A stretch of 52,437 bases of DNA from Anaerophaga thermohalophila DSM 12881 (GCF_000191885.1 NZ_AEWI01000026.1:1-52437), one strand, 5' to 3'; numbered from the stretch's first letter, positions 43,249-52,437 are shown. Numbers and translations are program-made. The notes: generated from the letters alone by a model not told the origin.

Positions 43249-45282
43249 TTACCGGATTTGTGACCCGGGCTTTATTTTTGTGCCAGGCGCAACAAAGTCA
43301 AGGCGGCCGTCGGCATCCTCAGCCATCAGAATCATTCCCTGCGATTCGATCCCTTTAATTTTGCGTGCGGCAAGATTTACCAGGATGCACACCTGACGTC
43401 CGACTAACTGTTCCGGTTCAAAAAATTCGGCAATGCCTGAAACAACCGTTCGCTTATCAATGCCCGTGTCGACTTTTATTTTCAGAAGCTTTTTGGTTTT
43501 GGGAACTCTTTCGGCTTCCAGAATGGTGCCCACGCGCATATCCATTTTAGAGAACTCATCAAACGAGACATCGGCTTTTGCCGGCTCGGCTTCTTTGTTC
43601 TCTGCTTCATTGCTGGTTTTAGTGCGGGCCAGACGATCCAGCTGTTCCTGAATTTTTTCGTCCTCTATTTTTTCGAAAAGCAACTTAGCCTCATTAATGG
43701 CATGGGCGGGCTTCAGGAGTTCTGTCTTACCACAATCGCTCCAGACGGCTTGCTGCATATTCAACATATTACGCATTTTTTGTGCCGTAAACGGGAGGAA
43801 CGGTTCCATAACAATGGCAAGATTGGCTGTAATCTGAAGTGAAATGTTCATTATTGTTTTCACCCGCTCAGGGTTTGTTTTCTGCAATTTCCATGGCTCG
43901 GTATCGGCCAGATACTTATTGCCGAGTCGGGCAAGATTCATGGCTTCACGCAGAGCTTCTCTGAATTTAAACTGATCAAGATTTTTCTCAACGCTGCTAA
44001 TAATGGCCGGAATTGATTCCAGTGTCTGAACATCAAAAGGTTCAGTTTCTCCCATCAGGGGAACTTTTCCTTCATAATACTTATGAGTCAGCACTACAGC
44101 ACGATTCACAAAATTGCCCAGTATCGCAACCAGCTCATTGTTATTTCGTGCCTGGAAATCTTTCCAGGTAAAGTCGTTGTCTTTTGTTTCGGGCGCATTT
44201 GCCGTCAATACGTACCGCAAAACATCCTGTTTGTCTTCAAAATCCACCAGGTATTCATGAAGCCAGACGGCCCAGTTGCGGGAAGTTGAAATTTTATCTC
44301 CTTCAAGGTTCAAAAATTCATTTGCAGGCACGTTATCGGGTAAAATAAATGAACCCTCTGCTTTCAGCATCGTCGGAAATACAATACAATGGAATACAAT
44401 ATTGTCTTTACCGATAAAATGGATGAGACGTGTTTCGGGGTCTTTCCAGTATTTCTCCCACTCCGGCGTCAGTTCCCTGGTTGCCGAGATATAACCAATC
44501 GGGGCGTCAAACCAAACATAAAGCACTTTTCCTTCTGCCCCTTCGATCGGGACGGGAACCCCCCAGTCGAGATCACGGCTTACGGCCCGCGGCTGAAGGC
44601 CGAGGTCCAACCATGACTTACACTGACCATAAACATTGGGTTTCCACTCCTTGTGCTCTTCGAGAATCCACTTTTCGAGGAAGCTTTGATGCTGATCAAG
44701 TGGCAGGTACCAGTGTTTGGTTTTTCTCATTACCGGTGTACTCCCCGATACCATCGATTTGGGATTGATAAGATCGGTGGCATTCAGTGAAGTACCACAG
44801 CTCTCACATTGATCTCCATAAGCACCGGTGCTGTTACAATGCGGGCAGGTGCCGGTTATATAACGGTCGGCCAGGAATGTTCCTGCCTCTTCATCATAGT
44901 ACTGGTCGGTTTCTTTTTCAATGAAAGCACCATTGTCGTACAATTTTTTAAAAAATTCCGAAGCTGTTTTATGGTGTATCTTATTGGTTGTCCGGGAATA
45001 TATATCGAAACTGATACCGAACTTTTCAAAAGAATCTTTGATAAGCTGATGATATTTATCTACCACATCCTGAGGGGAAACTCCTTCTTTTCTTGCCTTC
45101 AAAGTAATAGGGACACCATGCTCGTCCGATCCGCCAATAAGGAGCACATCTTCACCTTTCAATCTGAGGTAACGCACATAAATATCGGCCGGGACATATA
45201 CACCGGCCAGGTGACCAATATGAACCGGACCGTTGGCATAAGGAAGAGCTGTTGTAACAAGCGTTCTTTTAAAATTATTCAT
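43249..45282 (-). CDS. metG: Methionine--tRNA ligase
   Basis: This enzyme charges tRNA-Met. The 677-residue protein has HIGH (21-24), a zinc knuckle with Cys146, Cys149, Cys159 and Cys162, and the KMSKS loop as KISTS (330-334). A C-terminal EMAP/Trbp111-like tRNA-binding domain (about 578-677, [20 protein letters not shown]) is joined by a charged linker. The long form with the C-terminal domain is usual in this phylum. Confidence 0.97.
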   Translation of the reverse strand: MNNFKRTLVTTALPYANGPVHIGHLAGVYVPADIYVRYLRLKGEDVLLIGGSDEHGVPITLKARKEGVSPQDVVDKYHQLIKDSFEKFGISFDIYSRTTNKIHHKTASEFFKKLYDNGAFIEKETDQYYDEEAGTFLADRYITGTCPHCNSTGAYGDQCESCGTSLNATDLINPKSMVSGSTPVMRKTKHWYLPLDQHQSFLEKWILEEHKEWKPNVYGQCKSWLDLGLQPRAVSRDLDWGVPVPIEGAEGKVLYVWFDAPIGYISATRELTPEWEKYWKDPETRLIHFIGKDNIVFHCIVFPTMLKAEGSFILPDNVPANEFLNLEGDKISTSRNWAVWLHEYLVDFEDKQDVLRYVLTANAPETKDNDFTWKDFQARNNNELVAILGNFVNRAVVLTHKYYEGKVPLMGETEPFDVQTLESIPAIISSVEKNLDQFKFREALREAMNLARLGNKYLADTEPWKLQKTNPERVKTIMNISLQITANLAIVMEPFLPFTAQKMRNMLNMQQAVWSDCGKTELLKPAHAINEAKLLFEKIEDEKIQEQLDRLARTKTSNEAENKEAEPAKADVSFDEFSKMDMRVGTILEAERVPKTKKLLKIKVDTGIDKRTVVSGIAEFFEPEQLVGRQVCILVNLAARKIKGIESQGMILMAEDADGRLDFVAPGTKIKPGSQIR

Positions 45283-45327
45283 AATATTGTATCTGAACTT
45301 TTAACAGGTTTATTTTCGATTACTGCG

Positions 45328-45463
45328 TGCAGTATAAAAAGCCTTCAAACTGCTGATTTTCACCATTTTTACCCCTGACCCTTAAAGGGGAACTGCTAAA
45401 AATCAGCAGTTTGAAAAAGTCCCCTTCAGGGGATTCAGGGGTCAAAAGGCTTTTTATACTGCA
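45328..45463. mobile_element. MITE-like palindrome with family A termini and a different interior (family G)
   Basis: Perfect 18-bp inverted ends, TGCAGTATAAAAAGCCTT and its complement, enclose 100 bases unlike other A copies. A second perfect 15-bp pair (caaactgctgatttt / aaaatcagcagtttg) lies inside, together with cccctga and gggga words (acccctgacccttaaagggg; agtccccttcaggggattca). Total length, 136 bp, equals family A. No target duplication is clear. Confidence 0.65.
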
Positions 45464-45485
45464 CCCATAAATGACAACAAAAATA

Positions 45486-45519
45486 AAACAAAACCGGGCA
45501 AATGAGCCAGGTTTTGTTT
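45486..45519. terminator. Terminator-like hairpin between divergent metG and ldc genes
   Basis: AACAAAACC pairs with GGTTTTGTT, and inner GGC with GCC, around an AAATGA loop with T-rich tails on both strands. Because both neighbours point away from it, it is not at a gene end. It could be an attenuator in the leader of the LD-carboxypeptidase gene or a repeat remnant. Confidence 0.45.
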
Positions 45520-45573
45520 AACTTCACAAAGATAACCAAAGATGTTAAAATCTTGTACACAAAGCTCTAAGAT

Positions 45574-46488
45574 ATGTCAACAACAACACCCCCGTTTATA
45601 AAAAAAGGAGCCCTCTTCGGGTTGGTTTCACCGGCCGGCAGAATTGATTCCGATGTGATTTCGAGGGCCGGGGTATTTCTGGAGAGAAATGGTTTCCGAA
45701 GCCGCAGAGGAAAATATGTGACCCATGAACATTATCAATTTTCGGGCACTGATGAGGAGCGAATTGATGATCTGCAGGCTATGATTGACGATCCGGAAGT
45801 AGAGGTGATATGGTGCTGCCGGGGAGGTTACGGAACGCTCCGCATTATTGATGCACTGGACTTTTCGCGCATGCCTGTTCAACCGAAATGGCTGGTCGGA
45901 TTCAGCGACATCAGCGTCATTCATGCAACACTTCAAAATAACTACAATACTGTGTCTGTTCACGGACCAATGCCGGTTAATCTCCCTGCAGACAACAATT
46001 ATGGAGCGGAATGGAACCATCTTCTGGATATACTTCAGGGGCATGATATAGTTTACCGGACACCGGCCAATATACTTAACAAACAAGGGACATCAGCCGG
46101 TCAGCTGATTGGAGGGAATTTATCCCTGCTGGCAGCCATGACCGGTACCAGATATGATTTTGACCCGCGCGGGAAAATACTTTTCATTGAGGAAGTCGGA
46201 GAACAATTATATCACCTCGACCGAATGATGTACCAACTCCGGCTCAGTGGAAAACTGGAACATCTGAAAGGCCTTATAGTAGGACACCTGACCGATATGA
46301 AAGACGGCAAAATTCCTTTCGGAAATTCAGCCCGGGAGATTATCAGAAACATAACGGAACACTATGACTACCCGGTGTTGTTTGATTTTCCGTCCGGACA
46401 CGAATCGCCTAACGAACCTTTACTTATGGGTGCTCAGGTACATCTTCAGGTGACCGACGAAGGCGGGTTGGTGGTGTATTACATCTAA
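45574..46488 (+). CDS. LD-carboxypeptidase (S66 family)
   Basis: This enzyme trims the terminal D-alanine from tetrapeptides in peptidoglycan turnover and recycling. The 304-residue protein starts LFGLVSPAGRIDSDVI and has CCRGGYGTLRIID. The nucleophile Ser111 lies in GFSDISVIH, followed by Glu206 (FIEEVGE) and His276 (PSGHESPN), the S66 Ser-Glu-His set. There is no signal peptide, so it is probably cytoplasmic. It precedes yraN by 19 bases. Confidence 0.93.
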   Translation: MSTTTPPFIKKGALFGLVSPAGRIDSDVISRAGVFLERNGFRSRRGKYVTHEHYQFSGTDEERIDDLQAMIDDPEVEVIWCCRGGYGTLRIIDALDFSRMPVQPKWLVGFSDISVIHATLQNNYNTVSVHGPMPVNLPADNNYGAEWNHLLDILQGHDIVYRTPANILNKQGTSAGQLIGGNLSLLAAMTGTRYDFDPRGKILFIEEVGEQLYHLDRMMYQLRLSGKLEHLKGLIVGHLTDMKDGKIPFGNSAREIIRNITEHYDYPVLFDFPSGHESPNEPLLMGAQVHLQVTDEGGLVVYYI

Positions 46489-46507
46489 TCATCTAACATC
46501 AAAACGT

Positions 46508-46879
46508 ATGGCGCAACATAATGAACTGGGCAAAAAGGGGGAGGACAAAGCTGCATCCTATCTGCTCGACCAGGGATACCGTATTGTGGCACGAAATTAT
46601 CGCTTCGATCGTAAAGAAATAGACATTATAGCATGGGACGATGACCAACTGGTGATCGTGGAAGTTCGCACACGCGCATCCGAATACCACGAACACCCCA
46701 GAGAGAGCATTACTCCTGCCAAAATGAATGCCATTGCTTACGCGGCAGAAGCTTATATTTTAGAAAACGAACTCGACTGCGAAACCCGTTTCGACGTGAT
46801 TTGCTGGTTGCCACATGATGATGAAGACCAATGGGAAATGGAGCACATTGTAGATGCATTCCGCCCCTTGCCCGGCTAA
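46508..46879 (+). CDS. yraN: YraN family (UPF0102) endonuclease-like protein
   Basis: This 123-residue protein has the PD-(D/E)XK-like YraN fold: LGKKGEDKAASYLLDQGYRI, EIDIIAWDDDQLVIVEVRTR and a C-terminal RFDVICW. Asp39 and Glu52 of the motif are kept, while the lysine of EVK is Arg54. The cell role of YraN is not settled; Holliday-junction-nuclease-like structure is the basis of its name. It is likely cotranscribed with the LD-carboxypeptidase. Confidence 0.92.
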   Translation: MAQHNELGKKGEDKAASYLLDQGYRIVARNYRFDRKEIDIIAWDDDQLVIVEVRTRASEYHEHPRESITPAKMNAIAYAAEAYILENELDCETRFDVICWLPHDDEDQWEMEHIVDAFRPLPG

Positions 46880-46956
46880 AAACAGACGTTGACCCAAATT
46901 CTTGCAAGCAAGAACTGAGGTTTGATTGTCAAACCCAACGATCAAAATTCATGTTT

Positions 46957-47307
46957 ATGAACATTGAAGAGCTCAGAGATTATTGTCTTTCGCTGCCTGC
47001 TACGTCCGAAGACCTGCCATTCGATGAAACTTCGCTGGTCTTCAAGGTTGGTAATAAAATGTTTGTAATGACTGATTTGGAAGGTCCGCTTTGGGTCAAC
47101 CTTAAATGCGCTCCCGAAAAAGCCATAGAATTGCGAGAGCAATATCCGGCTGTGAAACCCGGTTATCACATGAACAAAAAGCACTGGAACACCATTGAAG
47201 TGGACGGCTCGATCCCGGATAATCTCCTGAAACAATGGATCAAAGAGTCGTATGACCTGGTGATTAAGGGAATGACGCGTAAGGAACGGGAACGCTTGTT
47301 TATTTAG
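46957..47307 (+). CDS. MmcQ/YjbR family DNA-binding protein
   Basis: This is a 116-residue small cytosolic protein of the YjbR fold: MNIEELRDYCLSLPATSEDL, PFDETSLVFKVGNKMFVM, VNLKCAPEKAIELREQ and a C-terminal YDLVIKGMTRKERERL. The family is called DNA-binding from structure (a double-winged-helix-like fold), but biological roles are mostly unknown. ATG codons at 46951 and 46957 are both possible; the second gives the usual start. Upstream frames overlap yraN and are not coding. Confidence 0.9.
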   Translation: MNIEELRDYCLSLPATSEDLPFDETSLVFKVGNKMFVMTDLEGPLWVNLKCAPEKAIELREQYPAVKPGYHMNKKHWNTIEVDGSIPDNLLKQWIKESYDLVIKGMTRKERERLFI

Positions 47308-47344
47308 GTCACCAGACAGGCAGGACATCAGGTAAAATACGCCG

Positions 47345-49723
47345 TCAGTCTTTCTTTCTGAAAATATCCTTCATCCTGTCAAGAAGAGATTTTCTCTTCT
47401 CTTCGGCTGGTTTCTTTTCTACCTCGCCGGTATCAGGCGTTTCCTCACTCACTTTCTTTTGCTTTTTCCCGCCAAACAGTCGTTCAAAGAAATTCAAATC
47501 CGGGTCTTCTTCCGAATAATCGGGACAATCTGTCTCTGAAATTAAACTTTCAGGCAGCGGATAAAAACTTCGCCGGCCGATATCGGAATGGAAGGATGCT
47601 TTTTCGACTTCCTGCATAAATCGTCCGAATATGGGCAAAGCGGTATGAGCACCTTGTCCAAGAGCCATACTGCGAAAACGAATCGCCGGATTTTCGGCGC
47701 CTACCCATGCCCCTGCCACCAAACCGGGACTAAAGCCGATAAACCATCCGTCGGCATTGTTCTGGGTAGTTCCGGTCTTACCGGCCAGTTCGGAACGTAT
47801 ACCGTAAACATCTCTCAGTGAGCGGGCTGTGCCTCTCTCAACAACACCCTGCAACATGTGCACCATGAAACGTGCTGTTCGCTCTCCAAACGCGGCATCA
47901 CGCAAGCGGGCGGAAGGCGCCTGATAGAGTACTTTCCCGTTCGCATCCTCAATGCGCACAAGGCTTTGAAGTTCCGTTCCGCTTCCGTAATTGGCAAAAG
48001 CCGTATAAGCCGCTATCATCTCATAAAGAGAGAGGTTGGCGGTTCCCAGTCCGAGTGAAGGAACATCAGGCAAATCACTTTCAATGCCTGCTTTTCTTGC
48101 CAGATCGGCCACATCATGAGCACCTACATCCATTGTTAATTCGGCCGTTACGGTATTAACAGAATGAATAAGTGCACCCTGAAGGGAATAATAGCCTTCA
48201 TGTTTGCCATCACTGTTGGCTGGCGACCAGTCGTCGTATCGCTTATAGACTCGTCGTTCGTTGCTGATGTAATCGCACGGATCGTATCCCTCCTCAAGTG
48301 CTGTAGCATAGACAAAAGGCTTGAAGGTACTTCCCACCTGCCTCTTAGAGAGGACATGATCGTATTGAAAAAACTTAAAATCCGGACCTCCTACCCAGGC
48401 CAGAATACGACCGTTGGCAGGATCAACTGCCAGAAACCCTGCCTGAAGTTGCCGAATGGCCCATGCAACGGAATCGACCGGTGACATTTCCACTTTCTTC
48501 TCTTCTCCATCCTCCAGGATGAACATTTTTACAGGTTTTTCCATCTCCTGCATGATCTCATTCTCACTGAGGCCACGTTTGCTGAGTGTCTGATAACGAT
48601 GTGATTTTTTTAATGCAGAAACAAAAATTTCGGGACGTCCTTCCCATGGATTTCGGTTTTTCCAGTGTGCATCGAATTCCCTTTGCAGCCTGACTAAATG
48701 ACCATTAACTGCCTGGTTGGCAAAGCGCTGAAGTCGCAAGTCGAGAGCAGTATATATTTTAAGTCCGTCCTCATAAATGCTAATGGAATCGCCATACATC
48801 TCATCAAGAATTCTTTCGGCCTGAATGCGGATGTGTTCAACAAAATAAGGCGCAGGTCCGTCATTGTGATCCAACACACGATAGTTAAGCTCCAACGGCT
48901 TTTCCTGGTAAAGCTTTCCCTTCTCTTCAGTCAGAAACTCCTGTTCAACCATCCTTTTAAGAACGATGTTACGCCGCTGCAAGCTTTCCTCAGGATGGAG
49001 ACGGGGATTATAACGTGTATTGGCGGCAAGCATTCCCACAAGGGTTGCCGCCTCATGTGGAGCCAGTTGGGATGATGATTTACTGAAAAACCGGTTGGCC
49101 GCGACCTCTATACCGAAAATATTTTCTCCAAACGGAACCGTGTTGAGATACAGATTAAGTATTTCTGCTTTGGAGTAGACCTCCTCAAGACGCGCTGCCG
49201 TAAACATTTCTCTTGCCTTATTCACCGGAAGAGAAAGGAATTTATAATCGCGTCTGGGATATAGGTTTTTAGCCAGCTGCTGACTAATGGTGCTTCCTCC
49301 TCCCTGGCCGCGATCGCCCAGAAGAACAGAGTGCACCAAAACCCTGCCCATACTGATATAATCCAACCCTTTATGTTCAAAGAACCGGCTGTCTTCAGTG
49401 GCGATAAGCGCATGAATAACATGTTCCGAAATATTCTGATTTTCGATATGCCGCCTGTTCTCAATAAAATACTTGCCAATCATCTCTCCGTCGGACGAAT
49501 AGACCTCCGATGCCGTATGATTAATGATATTCTGTAGTTCGTTCGTTGTTGGAATCTTTCCAAACAGCCCGATGTAAACCAACAAGAGGAAAGCTCCTAT
49601 AAAAGCCACACCCGCGATAAATAATTTAATCAGTGCTTTCAGGAGCCAGTGCCGAAAACGCTGTCTCTTACCTTTACGTGGTTTCTTACTTTTGTATTGC
49701 TTATTGTTATTTTTTCGATTCAT
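47345..49723 (-). CDS. Class A penicillin-binding protein (second copy)
   Basis: This is a bifunctional transglycosylase/transpeptidase of 792 residues. A basic cytoplasmic tail of about 28 residues precedes one membrane helix. The GT51 domain has ATEDSRFFEHKGLD and GGGSTISQQLAK. The transpeptidase domain has STFK, SVN in HSVNTV and KTGTTQ. A charged C-terminal tail rich in Lys and Glu is unlike the first PBP. An in-frame TTG lies one codon upstream, but ATG at 49723 is preferred. It follows the SDR gene with only 3 bases between. Confidence 0.94.
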   Translation of the reverse strand: MNRKNNNKQYKSKKPRKGKRQRFRHWLLKALIKLFIAGVAFIGAFLLLVYIGLFGKIPTTNELQNIINHTASEVYSSDGEMIGKYFIENRRHIENQNISEHVIHALIATEDSRFFEHKGLDYISMGRVLVHSVLLGDRGQGGGSTISQQLAKNLYPRRDYKFLSLPVNKAREMFTAARLEEVYSKAEILNLYLNTVPFGENIFGIEVAANRFFSKSSSQLAPHEAATLVGMLAANTRYNPRLHPEESLQRRNIVLKRMVEQEFLTEEKGKLYQEKPLELNYRVLDHNDGPAPYFVEHIRIQAERILDEMYGDSISIYEDGLKIYTALDLRLQRFANQAVNGHLVRLQREFDAHWKNRNPWEGRPEIFVSALKKSHRYQTLSKRGLSENEIMQEMEKPVKMFILEDGEEKKVEMSPVDSVAWAIRQLQAGFLAVDPANGRILAWVGGPDFKFFQYDHVLSKRQVGSTFKPFVYATALEEGYDPCDYISNERRVYKRYDDWSPANSDGKHEGYYSLQGALIHSVNTVTAELTMDVGAHDVADLARKAGIESDLPDVPSLGLGTANLSLYEMIAAYTAFANYGSGTELQSLVRIEDANGKVLYQAPSARLRDAAFGERTARFMVHMLQGVVERGTARSLRDVYGIRSELAGKTGTTQNNADGWFIGFSPGLVAGAWVGAENPAIRFRSMALGQGAHTALPIFGRFMQEVEKASFHSDIGRRSFYPLPESLISETDCPDYSEEDPDLNFFERLFGGKKQKKVSEETPDTGEVEKKPAEEKRKSLLDRMKDIFRKKD

Positions 49724-49726
49724 CAA

Positions 49727-50746
49727 TTAGTCCTTTGAATGGGTCATTCTATACCATTCTACTGTATTTTTAATGGCATCATCAATAGGCCGAAAAGAAA
49801 AATTAAACTTACCGGAAAACTTCCCTGCAGAATAAAATGATTTGTTATGGGCAGCTCTGGCAGTATCCTTTGTAATAGCCGGCGCTTTACCTGCAAGGAT
49901 ACATAGAATATGATTCAAACGCCATCCGATTTCAGCCATCCATGGGGTTGCTTTTACAAAAGGTGCTCTTTTACCGAGGGCCCGGGCCACTTTTGAAAAG
50001 AAATCCTTAAACGTAAGATTCTCGCTATTGAGGATAAAACGTTCATTCACCACATCACTGTTCAACAAAAGGACAATACTTTCTGCCACATCACGCACAT
50101 CCACGAAACCTGTCACGCCGTTTGTGTAAAAAGGCATCCCCTTCTGTACGGAGTAAAACAGACGTCCGCTACTGTGCTTCCAGTCTACCGGCCCGATAAT
50201 AACAGAAGGATTGACAATGATGACCGGCAATCCCTCTTTGGAAGCACGCCAAACCTCCATTTCGGCCCGAAACTTGCTGTGCGAATAAGCCGAACGGTTA
50301 TCATCCGGCTGCCATTCAACTTTTTCATCCACCTCTTTTCCATCGGGATGTCTTCCCAGGCTGGATATGGAACTGACATATACCAGTTTTTCGACACCTT
50401 TGCTGATGCATGCATTTACCAGGTTGGCTGTTCCCGATGCATTTACCTCTAACATTCTGGCAGCTTCTCCCGGATTGAATGAAACCTTTGCCGCGGCATG
50501 AACAACATGAGTCACCCCTTCCAACGCATCTTCAATACCGAAATAATCAGCTAAATCCGCATCAATCCATTCCACTTTGTCAAGCAAATCAGAAGCATCG
50601 TCTTTACTGTAATAGCGGAACAAGGCTTCAACCTGCCTCAAATTGCTGGTTTTACGTTTTGTAGCCCTTACTTTGTAGCCTTTCAGTGTCAATGACCACA
50701 GAACATGCGATCCGACAAGCCCTGTAGCACCGGTTAGTAATATCAT
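49727..50746 (-). CDS. NAD-dependent epimerase / dihydroflavonol-reductase-like SDR
   Basis: This 339-residue extended SDR oxidoreductase has TGATGLVGSH near the N-terminus, Arg in RATKRKTSN suggesting NADP, VYVSSISSLG and the catalytic YSHSK. The C-terminal half resembles dihydroflavonol-4-reductase and 3-beta-HSD relatives. The substrate is unknown. The ATG at 50746 (MILLTGATG) is chosen over a TTG 9 bases upstream. It is the middle gene of OsmC-SDR-PBP. Confidence 0.88.
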   Translation of the reverse strand: MILLTGATGLVGSHVLWSLTLKGYKVRATKRKTSNLRQVEALFRYYSKDDASDLLDKVEWIDADLADYFGIEDALEGVTHVVHAAAKVSFNPGEAARMLEVNASGTANLVNACISKGVEKLVYVSSISSLGRHPDGKEVDEKVEWQPDDNRSAYSHSKFRAEMEVWRASKEGLPVIIVNPSVIIGPVDWKHSSGRLFYSVQKGMPFYTNGVTGFVDVRDVAESIVLLLNSDVVNERFILNSENLTFKDFFSKVARALGKRAPFVKATPWMAEIGWRLNHILCILAGKAPAITKDTARAAHNKSFYSAGKFSGKFNFSFRPIDDAIKNTVEWYRMTHSKD

Positions 50747-50765
50747 ATCACACAAAATTAATATT

Positions 50766-51173
50766 TTACCAATAAAAACGAATGGTCTGTTTCACTTCTG
50801 AGGATATGCTCAACGGCACAGGACTGGAACCGGCAACGTTCTCAATTATTTTTTTTTCTTTTTCTGTATAGCCTTTGGCAGGAAAATAAAACGCCACGAT
50901 CACTTCTTCCACTCTCCCTGGAGAGGCAGACATTATTTTTGTTATTTCCACTTCCGTCCCTTCTATGTTGATTTTATTATCTCCGGCAGTAATCCCCATG
51001 ATGGTCATTATGCAACTTCCCAACGATGGGGCCGGAAGATCGGTCGGGGAAAACGACTCTCCCTTTCCCCGGTTATCGGTAGGTGCATCGGTAATAATTT
51101 TTGTCCCCGAACGGAGGTGGGTGCTTTCCACACGCAAATTCCCCAGATAACGGCTTTTTATTGTGACTGACAT
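50766..51173 (-). CDS. OsmC family protein
   Basis: This 135-residue protein of the OsmC/Ohr fold normally reduces organic hydroperoxides with two cysteines. The first, Cys54 in SLGSCIMTIMGI, is present. The second, usually in a CPV motif, is Ser117 (SSPVPLS), so the classic two-cysteine cycle cannot operate. Many OsmC relatives share such changes, so the activity is uncertain. It is the first gene of the minus-strand set leading into the SDR and PBP genes. Confidence 0.88.
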   Translation of the reverse strand: MSVTIKSRYLGNLRVESTHLRSGTKIITDAPTDNRGKGESFSPTDLPAPSLGSCIMTIMGITAGDNKINIEGTEVEITKIMSASPGRVEEVIVAFYFPAKGYTEKEKKIIENVAGSSPVPLSISSEVKQTIRFYW

Positions 51174-51369
51174 AAAGATTTATTTTAACGATTGGTCATC
51201 TACAAAAATTTTTTCTAATTTAGCATATCTATAAATGAGCTGACCCCCAAATTAAGTAAACATGAAATTACAAATTATGTTTCTCTCTCATAGTCGTGTC
51301 ATGCGCAAAATGCAGCATTAATTTGAGAATAAACAAATAGCCGATAGATAATAACCAAAATATACAGAC

Positions 51370-51978
51370 ATGTTTTCAGGAATAATAGAAGAAGCAGCTA
51401 CCGTTGTTGCAGTCGAAAAAGACAAAGGAAATGTACACATCACCTTAAAATGCTCATTTACAGATGAATTAAAGATCGACCAGAGCATTTCTCACAATGG
51501 TGTTTGCCTTACTGTCGTAAAAAAAGAGGGCGATACATATACCGTAACGGCAATCAAAGAAACGCTCGAAAAGTCGAATCTCGGACTACTCAAGCCGGGG
51601 GATAAAGTTAACCTGGAACGAAGTATGCTAATGAACGGAAGACTGGACGGACATATTGTGCAGGGTCATGTTGACCAAACCGCACGTTGCACAGAAGTCA
51701 AAGAAACCGATGGTAGTTGGTACTTTACTTTTCAGTATGACGTTGACAGGGAAAAAGCAGCACAAGGATATATGACTGTAGAAAAAGGTTCGGTTTGTGT
51801 CAACGGTGTCAGCCTTACGGTTGTTAACAGCCGCGACGACAGATTTTCGGTGGCTATAATCCCTTATACCTACGAGAATACTAATTTTCATCAAATCAAG
51901 GCGGGAACAGTTGTAAATCTTGAATTTGACATCCTCGGAAAATACATCAGCAGGCTCCTTCATTTCAGGGAAGATTAG
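51370..51978 (+). CDS. ribE: Riboflavin synthase
   Basis: This enzyme dismutates two 6,7-dimethyl-8-ribityllumazine molecules to riboflavin. The 202-residue protein has two similar lumazine-binding barrels: MFSGIIEE, then HNGVCLTVV, and later VNGVSLTVV, plus LDGHIVQGHVD. It stands alone, divergent from the osmC set. No FMN riboswitch is seen in the 190-base upstream gap. Confidence 0.96.
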   Translation: MFSGIIEEAATVVAVEKDKGNVHITLKCSFTDELKIDQSISHNGVCLTVVKKEGDTYTVTAIKETLEKSNLGLLKPGDKVNLERSMLMNGRLDGHIVQGHVDQTARCTEVKETDGSWYFTFQYDVDREKAAQGYMTVEKGSVCVNGVSLTVVNSRDDRFSVAIIPYTYENTNFHQIKAGTVVNLEFDILGKYISRLLHFRED

Positions 51979-52098
51979 TGGTTTAAAATGGCACATGCTT
52001 CTGCCTGTCGGATACTTTAAGCAAAATGTGATATTTCGTTAAATATTAAAGCGAATTATTAGCATACGCCAATAAAAATCCGTAAATTAGTTTCTATA

Positions 52099-52437
52099 TG
52101 AAACGAGCATGACATAGTTTGCCGTAATAGATTATTAGATTTTTAGATATAAGTAATTTAGTCATTAGTTTTTAATCATTAGTCAGTAGCCAGTAGTGTG
52201 AATTATAAACACAACATACGTCTTTGCGTTTAAGCTTTTTTTCTAACCCCATGCAACACTAAAGCTTGCCCGTATAAAGAAAGAATATTTACAGTGATGA
52301 AACGAGCATGACAAGGTTTGCCGTAATAGATTATTAGATTTAAGATTTAAGATGAAACGAGCAGGATAAGGTTTGCCACAATAGATTTTTAGATTTAAGA
52401 TTTAAGATGAAACGAGCATGACAAAGATTGTCACAAA
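52099..52437 (-). repeat. Composite family B copy 8 (second arm of a long inverted repeat), cut by window end
   Basis: It holds a tgaaacgagcatgacatagt tail unit, the tagtcattagtttttaatca run, and the 105-bp block with aaacacaacatacgtctttg and ctaaccccatgcaacac. Two and a half 55-bp units follow, running to the window edge. It is the reverse complement of 25651-25934 with few differences, plus one extra 55-bp unit. The region 51979-52098 before it shows nothing. Confidence 0.8.

Noticed and set aside
45849..46086. Overlapping short frames inside the LD-carboxypeptidase gene
   Set aside because: The S66 reading frame has the catalytic residues and full family length; the others are shadows.
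51174..51369. FMN riboswitch ahead of ribE
   Set aside because: None of the conserved RFN-box words or paired helices could be found in the gap.

Overview
The window reads as a chromosomal segment of a Bacteroidota bacterium, most likely a marine or anaerobic Bacteroidales/Marinilabiliales type. The evidence is a complete PorP-GldKLMN block for the type IX secretion core, a DUF4270 lipoprotein, a bacterial V-type ATPase operon containing a DUF2764 gene, a DUF4954 gene beside glmS, an HU-CCDC81/SPOR protein, and promoter-like sites of the Bacteroidota TTTG / TAnnTTTG kind with few Shine-Dalgarno sequences. Genus-level placement is inference. I saw no rRNA, tRNA or CRISPR array.

Layout. 1-750: dispersed repeats. 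751-5373: a lipoprotein S41 protease, an MlaEF-type lipid ABC transporter pair (minus strand) and manC. 5605-15382 (minus strand): topA, a metal-site-degenerate arginase-fold protein, porP, gldK, gldL, gldM and gldN, ending at a clear terminator. 15730-21661: a class A PBP, radA, and panC-panD. 22636-25320: a half-length glycogen-synthase-like protein and a DUF4270 lipoprotein. 26164-33940: the V-ATPase operon E-DUF2764-A-B-D-I-K, with a good promoter in front and a good terminator behind. 34158-38008: DUF4954 then glmS. 38118-40203 (minus): galE-rfbB. 40515-41991: an intact IS256-family insertion sequence with an 8-bp target duplication. 42272-45282: an HU/SPOR envelope protein and metG. 45574-47307: LD-carboxypeptidase, yraN and a YjbR-like gene. 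47345-51173 (minus): OsmC, an SDR epimerase/reductase and a second class A PBP. 51370-51978: ribE. The rest is repeats.

Much of the gene content serves the envelope: sugar nucleotides (ManC, GlmS, GalE, RfbB), peptidoglycan (two class A PBPs, LD-carboxypeptidase, SPOR protein), lipid transport (MlaEF) and protein export (T9SS). The V-ATPase K subunit keeps the residues that bind sodium in Enterococcus NtpK, so the pump or synthase may be Na+-coupled.

The most unusual content lies between genes. Several short, non-coding palindromic repeat families fill almost every large gap. I label them A to G. Family A (about 140 bp, one long imperfect hairpin, TIR core taaaaagcat) has flanking 6-7 bp direct repeats at three loci, so it behaves like a transposed MITE. 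Family B (about 100 bp plus a 55-bp tandem unit) is inserted inside an A copy, carries a C palindrome inside itself elsewhere, and supplies the start-codon region of the V-ATPase B gene. A composite B copy occurs in opposite orientation at 25.65-25.93 kb and at 52.10-52.44 kb, bracketing 26 kb. Start codons were re-chosen by reading the sequence; several leftmost in-frame starts are TTG codons a few codons ahead of a better ATG.
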